From: Mucilaginibacter sp.
Lineage (GTDB): Bacteria; Bacteroidota; Bacteroidia; Sphingobacteriales; Sphingobacteriaceae
Reading direction: 5' to 3'
NCBI RefSeq assembly: GCF_028288185.1
Contig: NZ_JAQBOF010000004.1
Span: forward strand, 241,187-288,462
DNA length: 47,276 bases
Both the position numbers and the translations under genes were made by a program. Positions 1 to 7,517 of the stretch are shown here, piece by piece. Each line of letters begins with the position of its first letter. Position 1 is the first letter of the stretch. The notes beneath the pieces are model-generated. The model saw nothing but the letters and a program-made list of their open reading frames with translations. It searched no databases and was not told where the DNA came from.

Positions 1-108
1 GGCTGCTATTCGTTGCGCTACGGCTATAGCGCCTGCTGCCGGGTTTGGATATACGGTTACAGGTAGTTTTTCGTACCGTGTTTCTTCTAATAAATTTAAT
101 CTGGCCAT
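1..108 (-). CDS. nagB: Glucosamine-6-phosphate deaminase, N-terminal fragment (cut by window edge)
   Basis: Reading the minus strand from an ATG at 108 gives 36 codons open to the window edge. The start MARLNLLEETRYEKLPVTVY is one I recognise as the opening of the long Bacteroidota NagB-type deaminase, which converts glucosamine-6-phosphate to fructose-6-phosphate and ammonia. The catalytic part lies outside the window. A perfect Bacteroidota -7 box lies 28 bases upstream. The anmK gene on the other strand 1.5 kb away fits an amino-sugar recycling theme. The call rests only on the N-terminal motif. Confidence 0.7.
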   Translation of the reverse strand, partial: MARLNLLEETRYEKLPVTVYPNPAAGAIAVAQRIAA

Positions 109-135
109 AAATGTTGTAGGTTGGATGGGCTGGGG

Positions 136-143
136 CAAATATA
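136..143 (-). promoter_or_regulatory. -7 promoter box of nagB
   Basis: The minus strand reads TATATTTG, a perfect match to the Bacteroidota -7 consensus TAnnTTTG, 28 nt before the nagB start codon. Confidence 0.6.
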
Positions 144-149
144 ATAAAA

Positions 150-390
150 TTGCCTCAGCCTGCCCTCTCCAAAGGAGATGGGTTGGGTGAGGCAGACGCA
201 TTAAAAATATAAAACCCTTGTCCGCCCTCTTTATGCGCAGCAAAGAGAGGGCCGACCAGCGTAGCGTAGTCGGGGTGAGTAATCGCCGAAATGCATTGGC
301 GGTAATGTCGCTTCATCAGGACTCACCGATCATCGCTACGCTCGATCACCCTCTCTTCGCCTTCGGCGGAAAGAGGGTTGTTTTAGATTT
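150..390. repeat. Dispersed intergenic palindromic repeat cluster
   Basis: This gene-free stretch is built of G/C-rich inverted modules. One module reads CCCTCTTT...AAAGAGAGGG and is followed by GGTGAGTAATCGC. A second, inverted module near 330-385 contains ACTCACCGATCATCGC. The same modules recur at 19141-19316, so this is a dispersed repeat family rather than unique sequence. A 61-codon frame through it is treated as non-coding. Confidence 0.75.
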
Positions 391-431
391 CCCCAATTTT
401 TAACTAAAATTACACTTCAAACAAAAACATC

Positions 432-1463
432 ATGAAATACCTACTGCTAACGTTTTGCCTGTTCGCTGCAATTACAACCAATGTTTTTGCGCAGGATACC
501 GCCCCGGCTACATTTACCAACCCATTGCTGCCTTCGGGGGCCGACCCGTGGGTGATTTATCATGATGGGTTTTACTATTATACCAATTCTACAGGTACCA
601 GGCTCATGATCATCAAGACCAAGACCATGCAGGGGCTTGCCGCTGCAACGCGCACGGTTATATGGAAACCGCCTGTCGGTACCAACTATTCTAAAGAGAT
701 CTGGGCGCCCGAGCTGCACTTTTTACAAGGCAAATGGTATATGTATTTTGCTGCCGATGATGGTAGTAATGACCATCACCGCGTATATGTGCTTGAAAAT
801 CCATCAGCCGACCCAACTATAGGCGAGTGGACCTTTAAAGGCCAGGTAGGCGACCCAACCAATAAATGGGCAATTGATGTGTCGGTGTTCGAGAATAAGG
901 GCCAGCTATATATGCTATGGTCAGGCTGGGAGGGCGATACAAACAGCCAGCAAAGCATTTACATCGCAAAAATGGAAAACCCATACACTATAAAAGGTGA
1001 GCGGGCTAAAATATCAAGCCCCGAATTTGAATGGGAAAAATTTGGCTCGCAAGCCCCGCCACATGTTAGCGTTAACGAAGGCCCCGAAATATTGGCGCAT
1101 GGTAACAAGTTGTTCCTGATCTTTTCGGCCAGTGGATGTTGGACAGACCATTATGCTTTAGGCATGCTTACTGCAAAAGCTTCGGCAAATTTGATGGACC
1201 CTAAATCATGGACAAAATCGCCCGAGCCAGTATTGCAAACCAATATAGAGAATAGCGTATATGCCCCCGGCCATAACAGCTTTTTTAAATCGCCTAATGG
1301 TAAAGAGGATTGGATAATTTACCACGCCAACCCGACACCCGGTTGTGGCTGCGGCGGGCAACGGTCGCCACGGATGCAAAAGTTTACCTGGAAAAAAGAT
1401 GGCTCGCCTGATTTTGGAATACCCGTTAAAGCCGGTACCGAGCTGGCTGTCCCGGCAGGATAA
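432..1463 (+). CDS. Secreted glycoside hydrolase family 43 enzyme
   Basis: The 343-residue protein has a signal peptide of about 20 residues (cleavage near VFA-Q), so it is exported. The rest is a five-bladed beta-propeller of the GH43 type, whose members cleave arabinose- or xylose-containing polysaccharides. The three expected acidic residues are visible: Asp38 in GADPW (base), Asp149 in AIDVSVF (pKa modulator) and Glu216 in NEGPE (acid). WAPELH at 91-96 is also typical. A His/Cys-rich GCGCGG stretch sits near the C terminus. The exact substrate cannot be read from sequence. It stands alone between repeats, with no susC/susD pair nearby. Confidence 0.85.
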   Translation: MKYLLLTFCLFAAITTNVFAQDTAPATFTNPLLPSGADPWVIYHDGFYYYTNSTGTRLMIIKTKTMQGLAAATRTVIWKPPVGTNYSKEIWAPELHFLQGKWYMYFAADDGSNDHHRVYVLENPSADPTIGEWTFKGQVGDPTNKWAIDVSVFENKGQLYMLWSGWEGDTNSQQSIYIAKMENPYTIKGERAKISSPEFEWEKFGSQAPPHVSVNEGPEILAHGNKLFLIFSASGCWTDHYALGMLTAKASANLMDPKSWTKSPEPVLQTNIENSVYAPGHNSFFKSPNGKEDWIIYHANPTPGCGCGGQRSPRMQKFTWKKDGSPDFGIPVKAGTELAVPAG

Positions 1464-1507
1464 AATAAAGGTGATATAATTTTGCTCATCCATCTATAAT
1501 TGCCTAA

Positions 1508-1632
1508 CTTAAAGGCGTGGGGCAGCCCCACCCAACCCTCCCGGAAGGGAGGGTTTTAAAAAATATTCACAAACAAATTTAAAAGTCTCCCCTACCGGGG
1601 GAGATTTAGAGGGGGCTTTAGGGGCTTAAACA
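1508..1632 (+). repeat. About 100-bp dispersed repeat, copy 1
   Basis: The stretch contains CCCTCCCGGAAGGGAGGG, then an A/T-rich linker, then CTCCCCTACCGGGGGAG and AGAGGGGGC. The reverse complement of 27898-27985 has the same modules in the same order, so these are two copies of one element in opposite orientation. It ends three bases before the anmK start codon. Confidence 0.8.
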
Positions 1633-1635
1633 GAT

Positions 1636-2826
1636 ATGGCACATCTCAACAGCAATTTGCAACACCTTTTTACCATCGCTCAAAAACCGGCTCGTATGGG
1701 TATTGGGCTGATGTCGGGTACATCACTAGACGGGTTGGATATTGCCTTGTGCAGGTTTACCGGTACCGGCCTGCAAACCAAATGCGAGTTATTGCAGTTT
1801 ATTACGACACCTTACCTTGATTTTTTTAAAAGCGAAGTGCGTTCCATCTTTTCGCGCCGGCAGGTTGATCTGGAAAAGGTTTGTTTGTTGAATGATTTTA
1901 TAGGCACCTATCATGCCGAACTAATATTGCAGGCTTTAGATAGCTGGCAGATTAATCCTGCTGACGTAGACTTTATTGCCAGCCACGGCCAAACCATTTA
2001 TCATGCGCCAAAGCGTTTGCATAAGCAGGAGGGCTACCCTAATGCTTCCCTGCAAATTGGGGATGGCGACCATATTGCCGTTAAGACAGGTATTTTAACC
2101 ATTAGCGATTTCCGCCAGAAACAAATGGCAGCCGGGGGCGAGGGCGCTCCGCTTGCTTTATATGGCGATGTATTGCTGGGCAGCAAACCCGGTGAAGACC
2201 GCATATTGGTAAACATTGGCGGGATCTCAAACCTTACTTTTTTACCTGCGGATGGCGATATGGCTAAAGTTTTATGCTCAGACATCGGTCCAGGCAATAC
2301 CCTGATAGATACTTTTTGCCGTAACTATTTTAACCGTCCGTTTGATGAGGATTCTGAAATTGCTTTCTCTGGCGAGGTTAATGAGGGTTTGTTAAGCTCG
2401 TTATTAAAGCATCCGTTCTTTACCGAAACTCCGCCTAAAACTACCGGTCCCGAACTGTTTAACGAGGAATACGTACGCAAGGCGCAGGAACGATCAGGCA
2501 CCAGCCATATAGACCCTAAGGATGTGATAACCACCCTCAGCGCTTTTACCGCCAAAGCTATTGCCGACTTTACCCGTGCCTACCTACCCAAAGGCGCCAA
2601 AATGTTTGTAAGCGGTGGCGGGGCCAAAAATCCGTTCGTGATGCAATACCTGGAGAAAAGATTATACCGCACCACCATTGCCGACACCGCCGCCCTGGGC
2701 ATTAACCCCGATGCTAAAGAAGCCATACTTTTTGCCTTGCTGGGTAACGAAGCATTGGCTGGTGAGCCGTTAATTATTGGTACTAATCCGAGCGTGTTGA
2801 TGGGTAAGTTTAGTTTTGCGGGGTAG
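1636..2826 (+). CDS. anmK: Anhydro-N-acetylmuramic acid kinase
   Basis: The 396-residue protein carries the AnmK signature GLMSGTSLDG at about 24-33, plus VNIGGISNLTF, SDIGPGNTLID and FVSGGGAKNPFV in the sugar-kinase fold. AnmK phosphorylates and opens 1,6-anhydro-MurNAc released during peptidoglycan turnover, giving MurNAc-6-phosphate in the cytoplasm. Length is usual for the Bacteroidota form. The start matches the family because SNLQHLFTIAQ precedes the kinase core. A dispersed repeat ends immediately upstream, so any promoter must lie in or before it. Confidence 0.93.
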   Translation: MAHLNSNLQHLFTIAQKPARMGIGLMSGTSLDGLDIALCRFTGTGLQTKCELLQFITTPYLDFFKSEVRSIFSRRQVDLEKVCLLNDFIGTYHAELILQALDSWQINPADVDFIASHGQTIYHAPKRLHKQEGYPNASLQIGDGDHIAVKTGILTISDFRQKQMAAGGEGAPLALYGDVLLGSKPGEDRILVNIGGISNLTFLPADGDMAKVLCSDIGPGNTLIDTFCRNYFNRPFDEDSEIAFSGEVNEGLLSSLLKHPFFTETPPKTTGPELFNEEYVRKAQERSGTSHIDPKDVITTLSAFTAKAIADFTRAYLPKGAKMFVSGGGAKNPFVMQYLEKRLYRTTIADTAALGINPDAKEAILFALLGNEALAGEPLIIGTNPSVLMGKFSFAG

Positions 2827-3110
2827 GACTAGGATTTTTAGGATTTGAGGATTACCATGATTTTAATTGTGCGCCAGCCTTTGTTGCGTGTTATCACCAA
2901 CCAATGTGCGGCGGGTATCTGCCCGAAAGGGGAGCAGGGCAGTAAAAACAAGTGGACGGGTTGTGTCACCACACGACCTCACCATCACGTCATTGCGAGG
3001 AACGAAGCAATCTCTACGTAAGCTAATCAATTAACGATGTGTTGTTTCGCACAAGTAGCCTTTACCCGCAACCCCGCTCAACATACTTGCGCCAGTTTTG
3101 GAACTATGCA
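2827..3110. other. Gene-free stretch with remnant repeats
   Basis: No credible gene is seen. The segment at 2995-3018 reads as one half of a palindromic REP-like repeat (CGTCATTGCGAGGAACGAAG, then CAATCTC) without its partner arm, as if interrupted. The rest is unique sequence without recognisable signals. Confidence 0.5.
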
Positions 3111-3195
3111 AATAGTCTTTAGACTATTGTATTCAAACATCACGTTAGCTAGTCGCAGACTACATAATATCCTAAGTTATAAAACTTCGGACAGC
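3111..3195. repeat. Left palindrome group flanking the HNH gene
   Basis: Three dyads lie in series: AATAGTCTTTAGACTATT (3111-3128), TAGTCGCAGACTA (3150-3162) and AAGTTATAAAACTT (3174-3187) followed by CGGACAGC. The same motifs appear in mirrored order after the HNH gene (4312-4364), and 14 bases (AAACTTCGGACAGC) are an exact inverted repeat of the right side. Confidence 0.75.
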
Positions 3196-3240
3196 GCGAT
3201 TGAGATCAGATTTTCGTTTTTATTTCTTATATTCGGAAAA

Positions 3241-4278
3241 GTGATTACTGAAATTTTGCAACATTTAAAAGTATATATTTCTGAGGAAGATCGCCTAGTA
3301 GCGGAAGCTTTTTTAAGAGTTTACGAGCCATACGGCTGTCAAGGCACATTCGAGGGTAATTTATCGGAATCTAAAGGGCTAAAAAAGAAAACGGAGCAAT
3401 GTCGCTTTTGTAAAAAAACACGAAGCGAAACTACGTTTACCCAACACACACATTTGATCTCGCGACTACTGGGGAACAATGGGGTTTATTCACACGATGA
3501 ATGCGACACTTGCAACAAGTTATTCGGCACTTTCGAAACTGAACTTGGCGCTTCACTAGGCACCCATCGAACGTTTGATCACATAATTTCGGAACGCAAA
3601 GCGCCAGGTTTTGAATCAGGTAACGGCAAGGTGCGCATCAAGAAACTACCTAACGGAAATGTAATTCTTAATACCAAAAGTGGGAGTTCAGAAGATATTC
3701 AAGTGGATTTCTTAACTGGAAAACTTGGTATTAACATGACTACGCAACCTTACCGCCCAGAATCTCTTTACCGATCCTTGCTGAAAATGGCTTTAGCCAT
3801 GCTTCCAGCGAATGATATTCCCAGTTACGACTTGGCTTTTAAGTTTTTGCTGTCTCCGGAGCAATATCCTGAGCTGAATAAATTTAAAAAAGCTGTTATT
3901 GTAGAAACAGCGATTGTTTTAGCTCGGCCTTTTACTATAATTTTTAAGAAAAAAATTGGTGTTAATTCGCCCGAAAGCAGTGATCATATTTTTTGCTTAT
4001 TTATTGGCCATTTCATGTTCCAGGTTTCTATACCGGGTCACATATTAAACTTCAATTCAACCCACGATTTTACTTGCCTTCCGGCCCCTTATTTTCAATT
4101 GAATGTATCTAATACGCACGATAACGTCATCGTTCATAGATCAACTCAAGATTTGCAATCGACTGAAAAAATTAAACGAGACACAAGTATGCAATTTCAG
4201 TTTCCAACAGAAAATCTTGTGGCGATAAATTTAGGTGAAGATTTTGTGAAATCTATTGAAAAACGAATGTGGAAGTAG
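3241..4278 (+). CDS. HNH endonuclease-like protein (CxxC ... H ... CxxC)
   Basis: The N-terminal third has a zinc-ribbon HNH-like pattern: CRFC at 54-57, QHTHLISRLLGN at 68-79 and CDTC at 88-91, resembling the HNH_5 type of nuclease domain. The remaining ~250 residues are unrecognised. The frame is open further upstream, but that part runs through the palindromic repeats, so I place the start at GTG 3241, giving 345 residues; no in-frame ATG exists before the HNH motif. Lower G+C than its neighbours and mirrored flanking palindromes suggest an acquired cassette. Nuclease activity and any defence role are inference. Confidence 0.6.
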   Translation: MITEILQHLKVYISEEDRLVAEAFLRVYEPYGCQGTFEGNLSESKGLKKKTEQCRFCKKTRSETTFTQHTHLISRLLGNNGVYSHDECDTCNKLFGTFETELGASLGTHRTFDHIISERKAPGFESGNGKVRIKKLPNGNVILNTKSGSSEDIQVDFLTGKLGINMTTQPYRPESLYRSLLKMALAMLPANDIPSYDLAFKFLLSPEQYPELNKFKKAVIVETAIVLARPFTIIFKKKIGVNSPESSDHIFCLFIGHFMFQVSIPGHILNFNSTHDFTCLPAPYFQLNVSNTHDNVIVHRSTQDLQSTEKIKRDTSMQFQFPTENLVAINLGEDFVKSIEKRMWK

Positions 4279-4311
4279 AGGCTTAGTTACCCCCGTTGTT
4301 CGAAGTCACCT

Positions 4312-4364
4312 GCTGTCCGAAGTTTGTAAACTTCGGACGACTATACTCGTAGTCTTTAGACTAC
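4312..4364. repeat. Right palindrome group flanking the HNH gene
   Basis: A perfect dyad at 4315-4338 (arms GTCCGAAGTTT and AAACTTCGGAC around GT) is followed by a second perfect dyad GTAGTCTTTAGACTAC at 4349-4364. These mirror the dyads left of the HNH gene. Confidence 0.8.
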
Positions 4365-4427
4365 CTGACCAAAAAACAAGCAATCAATTTCAATGATTTG
4401 GTCTATCTTTATTCTAACCGGCGGTGC

Positions 4428-4640
4428 CTTCACTTGGGGCGCAAATCAAATTGTCGCTATTTTGGCTAAAGCCCAGTTTTTTTAATGATTCTTTTACCCG
4501 TTGGCTGAAGCCAACGGCAATGAATTGATAAGAAACAGGTAATTTATTGCCGTTCCTTTTAAGGAACGGTAAGAGTAAATATGAAAATAAGGGCTTTAGC
4601 CAAAACCCTTAGCGGCAATTTGATTTGCACCCTTCACTTG
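4428..4640. mobile_element. MITE-like element with 9-bp target duplication
   Basis: A 195-bp core (4437-4631) is bounded by imperfect terminal inverted repeats. The left end starts GGGCGCAAATCAAATTG; the right end, reverse-complemented, starts GGTGCAAATCAAATTG. The pairing continues inward to TTTTGGCTAAAGCCC. The core is flanked by the direct repeat CTTCACTTG (4428-4436 and 4632-4640), as expected for a transposition target duplication. Two inner hairpins, CCGTTGGCTGAAGCCAACGG and CCGTTCCTTTTAAGGAACGG, lie inside. There is no coding capacity, so it would need a transposase in trans. Confidence 0.75.
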
Positions 4641-4647
4641 CCCCTCT

Positions 4648-4943
4648 CCCCAAATTTTCGTATCTTTGAGTAAACTCCCCGCTTGCGGTTTGCCCGTAAT
4701 CAACACAAATATTTCAAATACATTTTTTGCTTCGTTCTTTGAAGGGTTTTATTTATGCTATTGATTATCAATAGTTTAAATTAAAAAATCACTACCGGTA
4801 TAACACCTGATACCCGATAAACGCCACTTATTACTACCGGCATAACGCCTGATACCCGAAAAAAGGCCTTTTTTACTACCGGCAAAAGGGTTGATACCAG
4901 AAAAATAGTGTTTTTTACTACCGGCAAAAGGTTTTATACCCGT
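4648..4943 (+). repeat. 42-bp-period array element, copy 1
   Basis: Box A, CCCCAAATTTTCGTAT (4648-4663), runs into a Bacteroidota -7 box TATCTTTG (4661-4668). Box B is TTCGTTCTTTGA (4731-4742). Then come four 27-bp units starting at 4791, 4833, 4875 and 4917, a period of exactly 42 bp. Each unit begins ACTACCGG and ends with GATACC or TATACC plus CGA, AGA or CGT; the 15-bp spacers differ. Unit 1 can form GGTAT...ATACC. A second copy lies inverted at 29786-30090. No meaningful reading frame crosses it. Its function is unknown. Confidence 0.85.
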
Positions 4944-5053
4944 GTTAAGTTAATTACTGCATACACCTTAAAAACCCTCGCCCCGGGTTTATAATTTGGT
5001 GCCGCCGACCAACAAAAAAGCTGCCCGGCAAGCCAATTGTTGAAGTTTGCAGG

Positions 5054-5233
5054 TTAAGGGTTAACCGCTTTATCTTCTTCATCGTCATGCTTCTCGGGTT
5101 TTATTTCTGATTGCATGAGGTCTTTTTCAAAACGTTTCTCGTCTTTTACATTGCGTACTATTAGCCATATTACCAATGCAGCCAAAAGTCCCAGGCCAAC
5201 AAAGGCCCACCAGTAATTTATTACAATATCCAT
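5054..5233 (-). CDS. Small single-pass membrane protein (59 residues)
   Basis: A 59-codon frame from ATG 5233 to TAA 5054 encodes a short N terminus (MDIVINYWW), one strongly hydrophobic segment at about 9-27 (AFVGLGLLAALVIWLIV), then a charged tail rich in Lys, Glu and Asp ending DDEEDKAVNP. The pattern is that of a small inner-membrane protein with a cytoplasmic acidic tail. I recall similar short hypothetical proteins in Sphingobacteriaceae but know no function. It lies between the 42-bp array and a hairpin repeat. Confidence 0.65.
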   Translation of the reverse strand: MDIVINYWWAFVGLGLLAALVIWLIVRNVKDEKRFEKDLMQSEIKPEKHDDEEDKAVNP

Positions 5234-5314
5234 GTCAGTAAACTTAGGTATGTATAAAGTTAATCAAATGGTTTGACGATAGTGTTACCTTGTTGTTAAT
5301 TAACCTACTGGCTT

Positions 5315-5413
5315 GTTGTTAAAGATTAGTGATTGAAGATTAAAGATTGGCCCGGTCGCTTTATTAATTTGCTAAGCCTAATCTTTAATAACTAATCTTC
5401 AATCTTTAACAAC
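5315..5413. repeat. Large imperfect hairpin of 'AAAGATT' modules
   Basis: The left arm starts GTTGTTAAAGATTAGT and the right arm ends CAATCTTTAACAAC, about 34 bases each around a central CCCGGTCGC region. Internal near-repeats of AAGATTA suggest a slippage-grown dispersed repeat. It lies just upstream of the 5446 gene. Confidence 0.7.
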
Positions 5414-5445
5414 CAATCTTTATCTTAGCAAAAAACTTTAACATC

Positions 5446-5883
5446 ATGAACGCATATAGTTTTGTACAGCAACTGCACTCGGGTTTCAGATATATTGTAT
5501 TGGTATTGTTTATTTATACCATTTTAATGGCATTTTTAGGCTGGTTGGGTAAAAGGCCCTATACTAACGGCAACAGGTTAAGTAATTTGTTCGCTCTGAT
5601 ATCGGCACATACGCAATTGCTGATAGGGATAGTATTATACTTTTTAAGTCCGCTGGTGGCGTTTAACAGCACCACTATGAAAGACCCCGTAACCCGTTAT
5701 TTTACGGTGGAGCATTGGGTAATGATGGTAATAGCCTTAGTACTAATAACCATAGGCCATAGCAAGAGCAAAAAGGTGGTATTACCGGAGCGCAAGCACA
5801 AAACAATTGCGCTGTTTTATACGGTTGGACTGCTTATAATTATCGGCACATTGGCTGTTGGCAAAATATCTATCTTTAAATAA
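5446..5883 (+). CDS. Four-helix integral membrane protein, cytochrome b-like annotation type
   Basis: The 145-residue protein has four hydrophobic segments at about 14-34, 46-68, 90-106 and 120-140. Histidines near helix ends (HSGFRY at 11, AHTQLL at 55, EHWVM at 89, GHSKS at 104) could ligate haem, which explains why relatives are often labelled cytochrome B. No haem-binding motif is certain. It is a single gene ending just before the trp promoter. Function unknown. Confidence 0.65.
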   Translation: MNAYSFVQQLHSGFRYIVLVLFIYTILMAFLGWLGKRPYTNGNRLSNLFALISAHTQLLIGIVLYFLSPLVAFNSTTMKDPVTRYFTVEHWVMMVIALVLITIGHSKSKKVVLPERKHKTIALFYTVGLLIIIGTLAVGKISIFK

Positions 5884-5906
5884 GTTGAAAAAAAATTGAG
5901 AAAAAG

Positions 5907-5936
5907 TTTGGTAATTCAATTTTCTTTATAAATTTG
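5907..5936 (+). promoter_or_regulatory. trp operon promoter
   Basis: TTTG at 5907-5910 (-33 element) and TAAATTTG at 5929-5936 (-7 element) are 18 bp apart and both match the Bacteroidota sigma-A consensus. The predicted transcription start lies near 5939-5943, only a few bases before the leader peptide ATG at 5945. Confidence 0.75.
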
Positions 5937-5944
5937 CGTCCACA

Positions 5945-6004
5945 ATGATCAAAAACGTTAATATAAAAAGCTGGTGGCACCAATTAAATTTGGCAGCCGG
6001 ATGA
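5945..6004 (+). CDS. trpL: trp operon leader peptide
   Basis: A 19-codon frame (MIKNVNIKSWWHQLNLAAG, stop TGA at 6002) has two adjacent tryptophan codons at 5972-5977. It lies between the trp promoter and a terminator hairpin upstream of trpE, which is the arrangement of a classical attenuator leader. Ribosome stalling at the UGG pair when charged tRNA-Trp is scarce should favour read-through. The promoter position implies an almost leaderless start. Confidence 0.85.
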   Translation: MIKNVNIKSWWHQLNLAAG

Positions 6005-6079
6005 CTTTTTGACCATAGGAAACTAACCAATTGTAAACCTAATACAAAAACCCGGCGAACCTCATTCGCTGGGTTTTTT
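5972..6079 (+). promoter_or_regulatory. Tryptophan attenuator with mutually exclusive hairpins
   Basis: Hairpin 1:2 pairs GGC and CCAA (5976-5983) with TTGG and GCC (5990-5998). The segment GCCGG (5996-6000) can instead pair with CCGGC (6052-6056), which forms the left arm of the terminator. A ribosome stalled on the UGG codons covers segment 1, frees segment 2 to pair with segment 3 and prevents termination. Pairings were found by eye, without folding energies. Confidence 0.75.
6051..6079 (+). terminator. Intrinsic terminator of the trp attenuator
   Basis: CCCGGCGAA (6051-6059) pairs with TTCGCTGGG (6065-6073), nine pairs including one G-U, with loop CCTCA, followed directly by TTTTTT. It sits 28 bases before the trpE start. 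Confidence 0.85.
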
Positions 6080-6107
6080 GTTTTACAACTATTTTTAAAA
6101 TAACATA

Positions 6108-7517
6108 ATGAAAAAATATAAAATTAATACCACTTATAAAAAACTGCTTGCTGATACTACTACGCCGGTAAGCATATACTTGCGCTTACGCGATGTTTTC
6201 CCAAATTCGTTGCTGCTGGAAAGCTCTGACTACCATAGCCGCGAAAACAGTACCAGCTACGTTTGCTGCGACCCAATTGGCGGCCTTACCTTAAACGATG
6301 GCCAGCTAAACAAACGTTACCCTAACGGCACCGAAGAAACCCTTGCCGAGGGCCAGTTCGAACTGATTAGCCAGATCAGCGATTTCCTGAATAGTTTTGA
6401 GGCTACCGATATCCCGCTAAAAATTACGGCTAATGGCCTGTTTGGTTACTTTACTCACGAGGCTGTTGAGCATTTCGAGACCATCCGCCTAAAAAAGAGC
6501 GATGATACTACCCGTAAGATACCGGTAATGCAGTACAATATTTACCGCTATATTATCGCTATAGACCATTTTAAAAACGAGCTTTATATATTCCATAACC
6601 AACCCGAAGGTGAGGACGAGAATGGCGGTATCAATAAGATACAGGACCTAATAAAAAATAAAAACTTCCCCGAGTACACTTTCCAAAGCAAAGCCGATGA
6701 GCAGTCAAACCTAACAAACGAAGATTTTATTGCCATCGTAGAGAAAATGAAGCAGCATATCTATCGGGGCGATGTTTTCCAGATAGTACCGTCAAGAGCG
6801 TTCTCTAAACAATTTACCGGGGATGAGTTTAATGTATACCGTGCGTTGCGCTCCATTAATCCATCGCCCTATTTGTTTTATTTTGATTATGGTGATTTCA
6901 GGATATTCGGGTCATCGCCCGAGGCGCAGATCACTATTAAACATCGTAAGGCTACCATCTATCCAATAGCAGGCACCTTTAAACGTAGTGGTGATGATGA
7001 AAAGGATGCGGTTATTGCTCAAAACTTAAAGAACGACCCCAAAGAATCTGCCGAACATGTAATGCTTGTTGACCTTGCCCGTAACGACCTGAGCCGTCAT
7101 TGCGAGCATGTAGAGGTTAAGGCATTTAAAGAGGTGCAGTACTATTCGCACCTGATACACCTGGTATCTATGGTGGGCGGTAACCTGTTGCCTGATGTGC
7201 CAACGTTTAAAGTGGTGGCAGATACCTTTCCGGCAGGTACGCTAAGTGGCGCGCCAAAATACCGTGCCATGGAGATCATTGATGCTAACGAAAACATTAA
7301 GCGCAGCTTTTATAGCGGCGCCATAGGCTACTTAGGCTTTAATGGCGATTTTAACCATGCTATTATGATACGTTCATTTTTAAGCAAGAATAATACGCTG
7401 CATTACCAGGCGGGGGCAGGCATAGTAGCCGGCTCGGTTGCGGAGAGTGAACTGAACGAAGTAAATAATAAAATAGCCGCCCTGCGCAAAGCAATTGAAC
7501 TGGCAGAAGAGTTATAG
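6108..7517 (+). CDS. trpE: Anthranilate synthase component I
   Basis: The 469-residue protein makes anthranilate from chorismate using ammonia from TrpG. The N-terminal LLLES at about 35-39 corresponds to the tryptophan feedback site. The chorismate-binding half contains PAGTLSGAPKYRAMEIID near 372-390 and QAGAGIVAGSVAESELNE near the end. It is first in the operon behind the attenuator, so it is under both attenuation and allosteric control. The TAG stop is followed directly by a CCCC...GGGG repeat. Confidence 0.95.
   Translation: MKKYKINTTYKKLLADTTTPVSIYLRLRDVFPNSLLLESSDYHSRENSTSYVCCDPIGGLTLNDGQLNKRYPNGTEETLAEGQFELISQISDFLNSFEATDIPLKITANGLFGYFTHEAVEHFETIRLKKSDDTTRKIPVMQYNIYRYIIAIDHFKNELYIFHNQPEGEDENGGINKIQDLIKNKNFPEYTFQSKADEQSNLTNEDFIAIVEKMKQHIYRGDVFQIVPSRAFSKQFTGDEFNVYRALRSINPSPYLFYFDYGDFRIFGSSPEAQITIKHRKATIYPIAGTFKRSGDDEKDAVIAQNLKNDPKESAEHVMLVDLARNDLSRHCEHVEVKAFKEVQYYSHLIHLVSMVGGNLLPDVPTFKVVADTFPAGTLSGAPKYRAMEIIDANENIKRSFYSGAIGYLGFNGDFNHAIMIRSFLSKNNTLHYQAGAGIVAGSVAESELNEVNNKIAALRKAIELAEEL

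Noticed and set aside
218..403. 61-codon frame on the plus strand before the GH43 gene
   Set aside because: It lies wholly in a dispersed palindromic repeat also present at 19141-19316, and the translation has no protein-like pattern.
3037..3240. N-terminal extension of the HNH-like protein
   Set aside because: The 68 codons before GTG 3241 run through palindromic repeats and give a non-protein-like sequence; the recognisable protein begins after them.
4753..4779. Short ATG frame (MLLIINSLN) before the first 42-bp array
   Set aside because: Nine codons over an ATTGAT/ATCAAT dyad, with no equivalent in the second copy.
4791..4943. 42-bp units as a CRISPR array
   Set aside because: Spacers are only 15 bp and mostly low complexity, there are only four units, and no cas genes are nearby. 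The units also diverge more than CRISPR repeats do.
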